Source of the DNA: Onchocerca volvulus
Taxonomy: Eukaryota; Nematoda; Chromadorea; Rhabditida; Onchocercidae
Direction of reading: 5' to 3'
Assembly (NCBI GenBank): GCA_000499405.2
Contig: HG738139.1
Span: forward strand, 10,192,616-10,256,615
Length of the DNA stretch: 64,000 nt
In this document: piece after piece, positions 51,303 to 64,000 of the stretch
Numbering within the stretch: position 1 is the first letter of the stretch
Layout: each line of letters opens with the position of its first letter
Translations under genes and position numbers: made by a program
The notes under the pieces: model-generated
The model's database searches: none
Told to the model about the DNA's origin: nothing
What the model saw: the letters and a program-made list of their open reading frames with translations, nothing else

Positions 51303-51471
51303 AGATAAGAGATAAGAGACTGGAATGTTCCAGACAAGAGTCGATATAAGAGATAAGAGTAATTAGGCTGAGCCTAAAGAAGTATCGATTTATGAGCCTG
51401 AGGGATACGAGATAAGTGAGGGTAATAGGCTGAACGAAAGACGACAAATCGATTTATGAGCCTGCGGGATG
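51303..51471. repeat. GATAAG-rich imperfect tandem repeat
   Basis: Starts with repeated GAGATAA units, then two copies of an approximately 60-base unit (about 51350-51409 and 51410-51471). Each has GAGATAAG, TAGGCTGA and then CGATTTATGAGCCTG followed by GGGATRC. The copies differ by small indels. Confidence 0.85.
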
Positions 51472-54283
51472 CAATTTTCATGAGATTTCATTATATTATT
51501 ACAAAATGAAAGAAAATGAAAATGAGATTGAGAGACTTATATCAATTTAAAATAAGAATTATTCGATCAGAAGAAAATGATCAAACTGATCAAATTTTTT
51601 TAAATTTTTTAAGGAAATGACCAAATTTTTCCAATTCTTATTTTTCACTTTTATTCTTGCTCTATCGGTTAATTTCTAAATGTTAACTTTTTACAGAATT
51701 TTTGTCTAATGATTATACCAACAAAAAAGAAAAAAAAAAATTATTAAAGTTCATTATTTCATGACATTATTAGCACACTATTTTTTCATAATTCTCGAGT
51801 AAATGTAAAATTATTTCCCGAAATTGGCCAATTTGATCGTTAAATGTTCAAAAAAAATTTTTTTTTGCTCTTTGTTTAAATAATTTAGATGATTGAAAAA
51901 AATTCGAAAACCGTGGTTCTTTTTTTTTTGTATCATAATATTTACGTGTTTTCTAATTGCATTTTTCCAAAAATAAGACCCCAAATTTGATTGAAATTTT
52001 CGTTCTAAAAGATACATTATGAGTTTATTTGCAATGATATCTTATATTGCATGTACGCAAACGTTTATTTTATTTATACAAACAAATAAATAAACGAGTA
52101 AACAAACGAACAAAAACTTTGATGTCAATAATGTTGATTGCAATTAATTGCGCATTAACATTGTTGTTTACATTTTAGCATATTTATCATTTACTGAACG
52201 GACATATTAATAAATAAGTCCATCTAACCGATTATCTTAATTGGTCCTAATTTTTCACAATACGATTATTTATACGAGCATGAAAAACCATTTTTGGATT
52301 AAAAAATCATTTAATTTTTTTTTTTTTTTAAATTAAGCCTTATTTTTAAGGAAATGCACGGCACATATCTCATTCTTTTTTCAAGAACTCATCTAATATT
52401 AAAAAAAAATCTTACAATAAAATTGGGTAAAATAAAAATGATTAAATATCAGAGGTATTTATTTATTTGAGTGAAATTTTAACTTTCAAAATCATGTTTA
52501 TTCTGTCAATAATATCTTTAAATAATTTTGGTTAGTACTGAATTTCTTTTTCGAATTTCTAAATCTAGAAAAAACGAAATGAGTAAATATACTGATAATC
52601 ACTTTAATTGCTATTTATCAAGTTTGTTAATTTGTTGTTTCATTAAATTTTCCCATCTATTTGCTATTTTATTTCCTTTTTTTTGCACATCTGCGTTCAT
52701 ACTTTTTATTTTTATATGATATTTGCTACATTAAATTTCGAAAATTATATTCATTACCAATTATCTATTTTATTATTAATTGATCATTTTAAAATATGAT
52801 TTGATATATCAAGTACCACCATTTTCTTTCATATTTGCGAATTATAACTGCTAATTATTCATTGATTCCTTTGGAATTAAATTTAATGCTTGGAAATAAA
52901 TTTAAATTGGATCATGCATCTGTCATTTTATTCAAATTCATTCCTTTCTAGCTTAGCAAAATTGTTTCATTCTAAATTTTATTCCATATTGTTGGATTAG
53001 ATATACGTTCTTTAACAGCTGTAATGATAATATGTTGAAATAATTTTAAAAAAAAATATTAAATATTTAAATTTATTCCATCGATTTCATCAATTAGTAT
53101 CATTATGTTAATTAATGATATGATTGTGATTTTTTCAATACTTAAAATGGTTGTATATATTGTATATATATAAATAAAAAAAGATATGTATATCCATCTT
53201 TTTTATTTTCCATTTCCTGTAAAATAATTTGTAAAATTGGATAACTGTAAACAGGATGAGTGTAGAAATAATTAAACTTAAGATAAATTTGAGTGAAAAT
53301 AATAATTAGATAAGATAAGATAAGGATTAGTAATTAATGGCAAATACCTTGACTATATTTCGATGTGGTGATATTGTATTTGTCAATTTTATTAGCAAAT
53401 TATTGCAAATTTTTTTTTTTTTGAGTGATTTATTTATTTGCTTATTTTTCCCTTCATACCATTTTTTTCCGTTGTTTTTTTTTTCTTTCATAATTATTGG
53501 TTAAAATTTGAAATTAGCTTTGACCCTAATCTCGGCTAAAACAGTTAATCAAACAATCATTATCTCTTTAATTTAAAATGATTGTCATTTTCTATTACAT
53601 CGATGTGCTGCTACTATGATTATTGCTATGCGATAATTTTTATAATTGCTATACAATAATATACGATATTTCTTTTCACTTCTATGAAAATAGCTTTTTT
53701 TAATTCAAATTTATAGAAATAAATTTTTTTCAAATAAATAATAAATTTCTTTTCAGGGACAGATGTAATGATCAAAAGCAGATCAGTGAAATATACATAC
53801 TATTTATGTACATATATATGTATATAAATTGTAAAAATGATGATTTCATGAGATTTAATTGAAATGATCACCGAATAATTCGCTCTCTTTTCTTTCATTC
53901 CTTTTTTTCCTGCCATTTTCTCCTTCTTCTTCTTCTTCTTCTCCATCTTCTTCTTCTAAATAATGAAATTCTAAAAAGTCATCTATTTCTTAATTCTGTT
54001 GTATTTGCATTACTAACACTGTAGTTAATCATTACTAATTACTAATACTATTACAACAACTATTACATTTACTATTTTTATTATCACTACTACTACTATC
54101 ACTACTACTGTTTTAGTCATATTATTATTTTCATGATCATACAGTAATTATTTTTAATCATTTAATCATATTAATATTATTATCGATTTTTATTTTAATA
54201 CTATAATTGATAATTGTAAAAGAGAAAAAGTACTAAGTATTATTATAATTACTGCTATTATTACTAATTAGTACTATTTTGTT

Positions 54284-56484
54284 ATGACCGTTTTTAACGG
54301 CCATCGTATACAATTAAGAATCAATCATATATCTAAACAACAACAACGGCAATATCCTGAAATTAATTTTCATATCAACAAATCTTTTATAATTATTTAT
54401 CCAAATTTGAATATAATATTATGGATGATATTTTCGGCAATAATTTTAACAACAAATGGTACTTCATGTTCATACAAGGTTATTCATCATCATCAACATC
54501 AAATTATTATTAATTATTATTATCATTAGTTTAGTATTAATTGTAAATTTAAGTTTTTTTTTAAAATTTTCATGAATTTTTTTCTTTTTTGATTTAAATA
54601 ATTAAAGTCATACGATAATTTATTATTAAAATTTAAATTAATTAATATAGCAAATGGTTAAAATTTTAAAAGTAGAATAATTATTGATTCCAACTTTTTT
54701 TTCTCTTAGATACCAAATGTTGATGATATTGTTTTTGACGTACCGCTTGATATTGATTACGTTGAGAATGATATGGAAGAAGATGACGGTAGACTTCGGA
54801 AGATACGTAACGTAAATGACGATATCTTTCAACCGTTAAGGATTCATCTTCACTATGATAAAACTAGCATTGATAAGTAAGACATATTGATACTTGCAAT
54901 ATTGATACTGATATGGTCTGAATGATAATGATCATGCGTTATCTTTTAGATAAATTCCAGAATTGATATATTACCAAAATTATCTCTTAGTCATGAGATG
55001 CATTCCAAATTAATAAGGTTAATTAGGATTAAATAGAATCGACCGAATCGAATTAATTAAGATTAATCGTCGGTTGAGTTTTATGAGCTGATTTTATATA
55101 TTTCATTGCGATTTATTTTCAAAATTTCAAAAAATACGCTTCATTATCCGGTAATCATCAATTAGTTCCATGTTTTCTAGTTCAATATGCTACTTGAAAC
55201 TTGCAAAAGGAAAAAAAAAAGCCAATTTCTAGAAACTAATTTGCTATTGAAAGAAGGAAATCTAAGCCTTTTAGTTTATCTATTCAGAGAAATGAAAGGA
55301 ATAGAAATATACATTTCATTATTCCAGTTTGCTACATCATTTCTCATTTCAGATTAACAACCGATATTCAATTATTTGTAAATGTAAGTTTCGAAATTAA
55401 CTCAATATTTGCTCTTTGGGATATTTGTTTGTTATCTTCTATTTGCATATAATTTTTTTTTTTTTTTGTTTTTGGTTGTCACACTATTTAGTCATATTTT
55501 CAATGATTCGTTTTTTTTTTTCAATTTTCAACTTTTCTTAATTGAAAAATTATATAAATAATAGATTTTTTTTTTGAACCAGTATTAATTTTGATAAAAG
55601 CAAAGTATTTATTCAAATTGAAAAATCGAAATCTTTAAATATAAGGCTAGAGCATATACGCATTTTTGAACTCATATATTAATGAATTTAAATTTTTTTA
55701 AGTTTGAATTTTTGTGAAAACATTAAAATGCTATGAAAATAGGGATTAAGTCCCTTATTTTATATAAGTTATTGAAAGATATTTTACGAAGCTACAAGCA
55801 TTATGTTTATTATATGAAGTCATTTTAACAGATGTTATCATTTCAAAATAAAATTTCGCAAGAAAGCAATCAATAGACGAGAATTAAGATTTATGAGAAA
55901 CTTTTGTTGTTCTGTCTTTTCCTTTCTTATTGTGTACCATTCTTTTTTAGGTGATTGTCAGTACGAATAGAAAAAAAAAGGGAAAAAAATCATTTAAGAT
56001 AATTAATTATTTAAGAAATATTACAAATCAATAAATTTTAATTAATTGTTTACACTAAACTGTGTGCAAAGATCAATCTATGTTTTATTATTTTTTTTTA
56101 AAATATATATATATATTCCGAATATTTCAATATTAAATATCTTCAATTGTTATAGGCAAATATATTGGCTAGATAAACATTTGATAAAATAACGAAGAGA
56201 AATAAAATAATAATTAAATATATATTTCTTTATTAAGTATATATATATATATATCTGTTCTACATTTGCTACTGAAAGACGAATAATAATTGAATCGTAA
56301 ATCGTAAGGATTTTCCGATTCATGATAAAATATAACTCGTTTTCTTGTAATGGATGTAATGGATCGATGAAAAGATTTACATTATTTTTATGATTTCAAA
56401 CAACACAAATACATGTAATATAATTTAGTTATAAAAGAATAAGAACAGAAATATAATTGAAATGAAATAACTGGGATAACATAT

Positions 56485-56529
<45 letters not shown>

Positions 56530-59500
56530 TCAACAAATGGAATAAATTTGAAAGAGTGGATAAAATTTTTAGTGAATACAATATATAATTTTTTAAATAA
56601 AAGTTCATAGACTTATGATAGTTTTATAAAAATTTTGTAAAGATTTGTAGGAATAAAGAGAGATATTCTTGTCAGATTTAATTCTTTGAAGTATAATTTA
56701 TTTTTTTAATATAATTAATTATTTTAATATAATATTTATTTCGCAGACATCTTTATTACCGGAAGCGGTGAACTATTGGCAAATTGCACTAGCAGTACGT
56801 CCAACAGCTATGCCAATACGACTTTATAGGTAGGTTATTTTATTTTTATTTTTAAAACTTCAAATGGATACTGTAACTTAAATAAATGCAAACCGAATGT
56901 GTACATTGTTTTAAACTCAAAATAGGAAGAAAAAGACAATTAAATTTTGAAGGAAAAAAGAAAAAAAAAGAAGAAAAAAACAAATTACTATTTATTAAAT
57001 CACTACTTTTCAAATTACTATTCTTTCATTTTCTGCTGGAAATTTTTTTTTTCCGAATATTTAATCTGTGAATATTTCATGAAATTCTTGAATTTATAAA
57101 TAAAAAAGGGAAAGGAATGGAACGAACAATAATTTCTATATTACTGTGATATGATATCAACTATTAAGATGATCAGATCAATAGATTATCATTAATGATA
57201 ATAATTTATCATTCAGTAATAAAAAATGCAGCATCATCTGCCAGTGTGCTTTGTTATCAAACTAAAAATTTTTAAAGATCTGATGTAATTTTATCAAAAA
57301 TTATATGAGGAATTATCAGTAGAAAAAAGAAGAAATGAGAACAAAATCGTAATCAAATTAGAAATGAAAAAAAAAATGGAATTGTTTAAACATTGGAATT
57401 GTCAAGAATGAAATGTTTGCAGTCAAAAATGTTACAAACTGAGATTTGATTTTTAGAAAATGTATATCAAATTTATATTATATGCGTGTATACGAGAAAC
57501 GACAATCATGTGTACTAGGCTGCAAAAACGAGACAAGTTGTGGTGAAGTAATCATTCCAGATGAGCATTTATATGTAAGTTTGTTTTACTTTCACACAAA
57601 CAAATATTTTACTGATAAGACCCTGATTATGATTGATTTTAAGTACAAACAAACATTCTAATGATAAGGGCATTCTATGATTAATTTGAGACATAAACAA
57701 AATATTCAAGTGATGAAGCACTGATTATGATTGATTTTGGATGGATCATTTTCTCTCATTTCAATACATCATTAAATTAAAAAATTTCTGTCATTATATG
57801 AAAAAATATTTGATCTTTTGATGGAAGATTTATACAGAAATGGATTATTGACATTGGAAACAAAAGATAAATAGTCAATTTATCGATTTTTATATTTCCA
57901 GAATTCATGACTTTTTTCTTTTTTTTTATTTCGGGAAGAAAAAAAAAATTGCATATTATAATAGATTTTCTTGATTTCAATCACTTCTTTATATAATTGT
58001 GATATTTTTGAGTGCTTAAATATTTTTAGCAATGTCGTTACTGTATATCACCCGATTCTCAAAATTGCGATATTACGGGGCCTCCCGATGGAATTGGTGT
58101 ACCAAATACGGATTTTCTCCTTTATGTTTCCGCCGTTTTGTCAGAACGTTGTAAAAATATTGACACAGTAGCATATGCAGCACACTGCCAACAAGAAGCT
58201 GATCTAGATAGGTCATTTCATTTTTTATTTACTAATTTATAAAATTAACCTAAAAATGACAAACTCTAAACTTCAAAATGAGCAGAGCAAAATTAAGCTA
58301 AGAAAATTGCAAGCTTATATATTCATTTAAAATGGCTTGAAAGAGAAGATTTGAAATGGATTAGAAGAGAATGCTATTAACAGCTAAATATCGATCGCAT
58401 TACATATTTCATCTTGTAACTTTCTTATTTCTTTTTTTCAAATTTCATTTAAGCAATTTTTAAAATTACAGACCAATTGCTGGACATGTTAATTTGTGTC
58501 CAAATGCGCTTTCAACTGCACTACATGATCGTGAAGTATTAATTTCAACGGTTAAGCATGAAATTTTACATGCTTTGGGATTTTCCGCAGGATTATACGC
58601 CTTCTTTCGGGATGATAACGGAAATCCACGAACACGACGAAACCGATATAATAAACCGGTTTCGTTGAATAAAGAACATGGATATTATAACTGGGATCAA
58701 AATACTATTCAAACAATTATACGACATGATTGGTGGACTGCAGAAGGAATGGTAAGAGTGAAACAAAGATTAAAAAAAGAAAGAAATTCGGGATGAGAGA
58801 TTGCATAATGGCATAGATCAGGATGACATAACCGAAAAATCAAATGAGATCAATTAATTGTATAATGTATTTAATAACATTGAACATTTTGCTTTTGCCG
58901 GAAGAAGTTTGTTTAATTTTTTGTTGAGGGAGGAAAGTTCTGATTTTTATAGATATCACATCCAGTACATATAATGGTAACTCCACGTGTACAACAGGAA
59001 GCTCAACGACATTTCAATTGTTCAGATTTGGAAGGAGCAGAGCTAGAAAATCAAGGTGGTGATGGTACTGCTTTTACACATTGGGAAAAGCGCCTTTTCG
59101 AAGTAAGTTTATAGATGGCAAATATTCTGCTTTTTTAAATTTTAAATTGAAAAAATGATTTCAAAACTTAAAATGTCAAATAATGAAAATCCTAATCAAT
59201 TATCTAGTGCAAGTTAAAATTGATACAAAAATAATTTAAGTTTCTACATTTCTAAATTTATTTTACGTCTTCAATTTCTAGACTTGTAAAAGAGTCGTAA
59301 ATTCTTCTCTTTGAAATGTCGTTGCTAGTGTCTTGTTATAAAATTTAATATTATTTCATAAATTGAACATTGCAAAACAATAATTATACGTTTTTTAAGT
59401 TTTTGGTTTCTCTTTCACAAAGATGGTTTTGTATTACTTTAAGTAATTGACCCACTGGTGTAGTAATGTTCAAAATTAACTAACTTACAATAGTAATGCT

Positions 59501-62462
59501 CTAATCAAATTTCCAGAATGAAGCAATGACGGGTACTCATACGCAAAATCCGGTCTATTCTCGGTTGACTCTTGCACTTTTGGAGGACAGTGGATGGTAT
59601 AAACCGAATTACAGGTTAAATTTGGTTTGATTAAAATATTAATACAAAGTAAAGAAAAAAAATAGTAACTAATAAGAATTAACTGGAAAGTTTCGTATGA
59701 TTTTTAACAGATTCTGATCTTCCAGATTATTAAAATTGAAAATTCGCTTTGAGTGTTTGATTTCGATTTAGAAGTTTCAGATCTCATATTTATCATTTCG
59801 GCATTACTTGGTTGTTTTTTCCAAAAATTTAGGTACTTCTAGTTGGTTTTTCATTATTGTAAAATAATTAAAAATTTAAATTTTGAAATTGAAGAATCAA
59901 TTCATCAATTCATTTTAGCGCTGCTGAAGAACTTCTTTGGGGTCATCATCTTGGTTGTGAATTTGCGAAGAAAAGTTGTGGTGAATGGATTCGAAATCGA
60001 CGAGAAAAGTGAGTTTTCCGATGAGAAATGCAATGCTTCTTTTAGATGTTATGCAAATCTTTCCTAATAATGTCTACGATTCTATAGTTTTTATTTTGTC
60101 AATTTATCCTTAGTTTCTTTACCAATGATCGAGTAGTTTTCTTTCTCTTTCTTGAAATCTCATACTACCATGTTTTTGTCAATAAAAAAAAAAAAAAAAG
60201 AAAATACTATTCAGAACTTTTTCTTCACAATTCAAAAGAATGAGAAATTATATTCAACTATACAATTTTACCCCAAATTTGTTCTTTTCATTATCCTTTA
60301 TTTCTTTTTCTGTAATTTATAGGATATTAATTTTCAAATTATATATAAGAATGATTTTTATTGGAGCCATTTTATTCATTTGTTTTATTTTTAATAGACC
60401 ATTTATTTTATTCATTATTTTATGCAGTCATATAATTTTGCTTTCAAAAAGTATTTTGCTTCCAGAAATCTTTTGCTAACACCATTTTGCAACGAAATTA
60501 AACATGATGGGAAACGTTCATTGGCGACAACACGATGTACAGCAGAACGAGATTCGTTAGCTTTGTGCAATTTGGTATGTTTATTTTGTTTGCGAAAAAG
60601 GATTAATTAATTTTGAGGATTTTTAATACTAGCAAGAATCAGCAATCCTTCATAAACTTCCACAAATTCAGTCCGCGAATTCGATTTTGCCTAAATATAT
60701 AAGAATTACAAACGAAGGCCAAGACTAGCTCTTTATCTCAAGTTCTAGCTGAAAATGAAGACATTTTAAATACTGATATCAAATTCGAATTCATTATAAA
60801 CAATTCTAATTTTAGATACCTTATCGAAAACCGCTTCCAGTAGAATATCGCAATTTCGCTTTTTTGGATGAAATACAAGATGAGAATGCCATATATTATG
60901 GTGGATCCGTGGAGCTTGCTGATTATTGCCCGTATAACCAGGTTTGCCGACATTATTTTTTGTTGTCGTGTTTGTTTATTATTTACGATTAATATTTTTT
61001 CGCGGTTTTTCTTTCATGAAGTCCAGTTAAACATTCACCATTTTCTTTAAAGCTTTTTTTTTCTACCTGAAATTTTTTTTCTCTGGAAGAGACTGAAAAT
61101 TTTGGAAGTTCAATGAGATATGATTTACTTTTATTAAAAGTAGTACATAAACCCGATTGTCTAATATTAAAAGCAGCTGAGTATCTTATTTATATAATTT
61201 AATAAAGAGATTTGCAATCCATTCTTGATTAGTACATCTAAATTTTCATGCTCTATTAAATAGTAATATCATTGGTACTTTCCTTGCTCAGTAAGTAGCA
61301 AAATAAATCAGAATTAGTTCAGTTCTAATTAAATCGGTTTCATATTAGGAATTTGAATGGAAAGCACCAAATTCAACGGAACGTCGTGATAGTCGGTGTG
61401 AATTAGATGGAAATTTTGCACCCAATCAAGCAAATTCAATATTGGAAGTATATGGTAATCAATCAAAATGCTTCGATTTAGCAACTTTTTGGACCGAGCG
61501 AAAATGTGGTCATATTCGGACATTTCTTCAGTATAAAGCTGGCTGCTATCAGGTGAATTTTTATTAAGTTTCAATTTACTCTAAGAGGCAGGATATTGAA
61601 ATCATCTTTTCGAATATTCCTATCATTATTAGAGCAGCAAGACTTCACAGACTGGTTGAAATCCAAATTCAGTGACGAGCTATGTGATAGAAAGATTAAA
61701 TCTTAATTTGGATAACACTGATTCTTCAGAATTCAAAGTACTATTTTGTTCATTACGTCCCTATTATTTTATTATATTATTATTTTTACATTCAATTTTA
61801 GTATGAATGTAGCGAAGGTCGCTTGAATATTGGTTTGTTCAATGAAAGTTTTTTCTATCCTTGTTATTTTACCGGCCAATATATCCACATCCGAAAGGTT
61901 CTTTGTTTGCAAATTAAATTACTATATAAATCGTCATTTAATAGTTTCTTTATCGATAGTTTTAATAAATTCTCTGTTCTTTTTGTTTTATCCCTTCAAA
62001 TGTAATGTGAAAAATTATTTTTACTCAGTTTCTGACACAGTTTTGAAACAGACTATGAATAGCCTTGAAAGTGTAGTTGACTATTTTCTTATTCTATCTT
62101 AAACTGGCATTGTATTCTGTTGAAGAGAATTTTCTGAATAGGAAAGTTTTTTATCAGCTTTGCAGATCATAAATGGATGGTTACGTGAGGGAGTAATCAT
62201 TTGTCCATCATGTGAAGAAATTTGTCGTCCGGAACATTTCTCTTTCGATGACAAGTTCGGTTTATGTCAGGAGACAAACAAGAATGAAATCCCCGAATAT
62301 GTAGGAGATGTACTGCTAGATGAACCTTGCGCAGCATGCACTTCTCGTTGTAGCTTAATTTTTTTTCTTTTCATTTTTCTTATACGGTTTTTGCATAATT
62401 ACATCTTACCGGGTATTTTACATGATTTTTCCATAACACATTCCATTATTAGAAGACGATGA
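54284..62462 (+). CDS. Leishmanolysin-like zinc metallopeptidase (M8), complete
   Basis: Membrane-associated metzincin endopeptidase of the invadolysin/LMLN type. Exons: 54284-54478, 54710-54876, 55353-55383, 56747-56829, 57457-57574, 58030-58211, 58472-58751, 58953-59102, 59517-59614, 59919-60008, 60466-60574, 60816-60941, 61349-61552, 61802-61897, 62166-62462; 741 residues, all phases consistent (human LMLN is about 650-690). Hydrophobic residues 35-57 form a signal peptide or anchor; Met48 could be the true start. A pro-region follows. The zinc motif HEILH is at 288-292, the distant third ligand His at 395 in [10 protein letters not shown] and the Met-turn NEAMTG at 403-408, all as the family requires. 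The C-terminal part is Cys-rich (for example [10 protein letters not shown]) and ends in a hydrophobic stretch ([11 protein letters not shown]) that could be a membrane anchor or GPI signal. The catalytic domain appears intact. Confidence 0.95.
56485..56526. repeat. AAT microsatellite in a leishmanolysin intron
   Basis: Pure (AAT)n run in the 55384-56746 intron. The same intron has short AT runs at about 56102-56115 and 56239-56255. Confidence 0.95.
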
Positions 62463-62501
62463 ATCAATAAAGTTTAGTTTTATAGTTTGTATAATATTGA
62501 T

Positions 62502-62507
62502 AATAAA
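62502..62507 (+). terminator. Candidate poly(A) signal of the leishmanolysin gene
   Basis: AATAAA 40 bases after the stop; another begins four bases after the stop at 62466. From here to 63475 there are T-rich tracts (62692-62720, 62760-62768, 62944-62962) and no recognisable gene. Confidence 0.5.
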
Positions 62508-63479
62508 TATTCAGGAAGTAATACGTATAATTAATATAATAAGGATACAAAAGTAAGATTTTGCTTTTTTTTTTCATCAGTGAAAAGTAGCCTGGATAAA
62601 CTAAGAATTAGCACATGGCATCAATGAATTTTGATGAGATTCGATAATTTATATGTTGTAGATTCACATTGTATTTGTCTCGAAAACAGTTTTTTTTTCT
62701 TTTTCTTTTTTTTCTTTTTTTTATTAATCTTTTGTGTTCAGCATTTTAATATTTGGTTTTTTTTTTTTCGATATTCGTTCGATGTGTTATGCTATTTTGC
62801 TTTTAGAATTGGTATTGTGTTAGTTTTTTTCATCTGTTTAATTATATTTTCCATTTTTTTGTCCTGTGATATGTGATTTTAAATATCATTCTATTGAGAA
62901 TAGTCTGTAGTTGAACTATATTTTTCCATTGTTCTTTTGTGGGTTTTTTTTTTTTTTTTTTTCTATATTCTTAAAATTTTAAAATATGTCATAATTGTTG
63001 AAGCGGCTGTGATATATGTTAGTATATTTTTTCCTTATGTTTCTGATTTCATTTGACAGTTTTTCTCTTTTGTATCGAAATTGAAATTGCTGCTGTGATA
63101 AAATCTTCAAATTGAACTTTTTTGCAAAACTTCCAGTGTTTAGAGTTCTGCAAAATTATATTTTTCGACGTAATATTTTCATTGACTTTCATCGCGAAGA
63201 TGATATATTTCTTGAATGTTAAAAGAGTAATATAATCGATGGAAATTGATAATTTAAATGTATGAAGTGAAAATAAAATGACTGTTCCAAGTATAGATGT
63301 TCTTTGAATTGATGTCACCGTAGGATATATACTCGCAAGTGCACAGCTTGCTATATTTGAGAAAAAAAGGAATGGCTCATGAGAGGAAAAGTTATGTGGA
63401 CGGAGAATATGACGGCTTAATGTTTTTAAAGTGACTTTTTCTTTTTTTTTTTTTTTTCGTATTGTGCTTTTGCAGTGGT

Positions 63480-63931
63480 ATGAAACAGTGTGGTGTGACT
63501 TCCAGCAATGACGGGAACATCTTTCATGTTTTGCAAATAATGAAAGTATCTAGTAATAAGATGTAAAAGTTGAATTTGCAGTTTTTGGGAAACCAACTGA
63601 AAAAGAACGGAATGAGTATTGTCGATGAAGCCATTGTGTGGGGCAAGCGAAGTATAGATCCATGGCATCGAATGACATGTTGTCCAGAAGCTATTTTTAC
63701 TGTAATTGAATTTTGTCAGGTTATTCCTTTAATGATTTTTCTTAGTAGTAAGTGGCTTGCGTAGTTACTGCGTGAAAATTATTTTCCAAATTTTTATTTC
63801 TATCGCTATATTTGATTTTATTTTATGAAAATTTCATTAATTTTATATAAGGTCGAAGATTCAGTTCTCACAAAGAATTTTGTTTTTTTTGCAATTTGCA
63901 GAATTATACCTTAAATATAAATGTATATTTG
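63480..63931 (+). CDS. 5' part of an unrecognised gene
   Basis: Three blocks join in phase 0: 63480-63545, 63582-63719 and 63902-63931 (a 30-base exon), after which GTATGT suggests continuation past the window. The 78-residue product starts MKQCGVTSSNDGNIFHVLQI and contains the stretches NQLKKNGMSIVDEAIVWGKR and DPWHRMTCCPEAIF. A 3' splice site at 63475 (TTTTGCAG) lies four bases before the ATG, so the ATG may be the first codon after a spliced leader or an internal Met. The first intron would be only 36 bases and carries an in-frame stop, so reading through it is not possible. I do not recognise the family; the codon pattern and splice sites are the only support. Confidence 0.5.
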
Positions 63932-64000
63932 GTATGTGCGTAATTTTCCTGTTAATATTTGTTATGTAAAATATAACAAGATTTCAAGATGTTAAATTTG

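Larger units (their letters stand above)
50207..54283. other. 4-kb divergent intergenic region
   Basis: Lies between the last found exon of the minus-strand membrane-protein gene and the leishmanolysin gene. It holds the three repeats listed separately, a CTT tract at about 53922-53957 and long AT-rich stretches. The missing 5' exon(s) of the minus-strand gene should be here. One minus-strand candidate is an ATG with donor GTGAAC near 51156-51136, but its phase does not match and it was not included. Confidence 0.5.

Noticed and set aside
51202..51447. 81-codon minus-strand frame
   Set aside because: It overlaps the GATAAG-rich imperfect repeat and shows no protein-like conservation or splice sites.

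Overview
The window is a strongly AT-rich piece of animal nuclear DNA, packed with short exons, TTTTCAG-type 3' splice sites and long poly-A/poly-T tracts. The reconstructed proteins (an O-GlcNAc transferase very close to nematode OGT-1, a TWK-type two-pore potassium channel, ARPC3, a leishmanolysin-like peptidase) and possible spliced-leader acceptors just upstream of some start codons point to a nematode. A filarial worm is my best guess from the base composition and gene style; that is inference. Exon models were built by hand by joining open blocks at GT/GC...AG sites so that the phase agrees across every junction.

Layout. 1-7122 (+): a coiled-coil protein, possibly cut at its 5' end by the window edge, with one GC-AG intron. 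9242-22746 (+): complete ogt-1, 23 coding exons, 1094 residues. 28963-35961 (+): a two-pore (K2P/TWK) potassium channel, 14 exons, 512 residues. 37484-38812 (+): a small PH-domain protein like sesquipedalian. 39804-41963 (+): ARPC3, the p21 subunit of Arp2/3. 43145-45171 (+): an acyl-CoA-binding-domain protein, apparently with a second GC-AG intron. 45973-50206 (-): four exons of an unrecognised single-pass membrane protein, the only minus-strand gene, convergent with the acyl-CoA-binding gene; its 5' end was not found. 54284-62462 (+): a complete leishmanolysin-like (M8) metallopeptidase, 15 exons, 741 residues. 63480-window end (+): the first exons of an unrecognised gene containing a 36-base intron.

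The PH-domain gene, ARPC3 and the acyl-CoA-binding gene lie head-to-tail about 0.9-1.2 kb apart, and ARPC3 has a 3' splice acceptor 50 bases before its ATG. This would fit a nematode operon or an ordinary tight cluster. Otherwise the genes look functionally unrelated (nutrient-sensing glycosylation, membrane excitability, endosomal traffic, actin nucleation, lipid carriage, proteolysis).

Non-coding sequence is mostly low-complexity AT DNA. Exceptions are several hairpin-forming inverted repeats, a 40-base tandem duplication, a GATAAG-rich imperfect repeat, GT and AAT microsatellites, a 51-base T run, a tRNA-like relic, and two intronic blocks of less AT-rich composition. No CRISPR array, rRNA, canonical tRNA, recognisable transposase or new multi-gene system was seen. 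The most unusual points are the GC-AG introns, alternative splice sites in the channel gene, a changed near-invariant glycine in OGT, a homopolymer-linked frame break in the PH gene, and two unrecognised genes.
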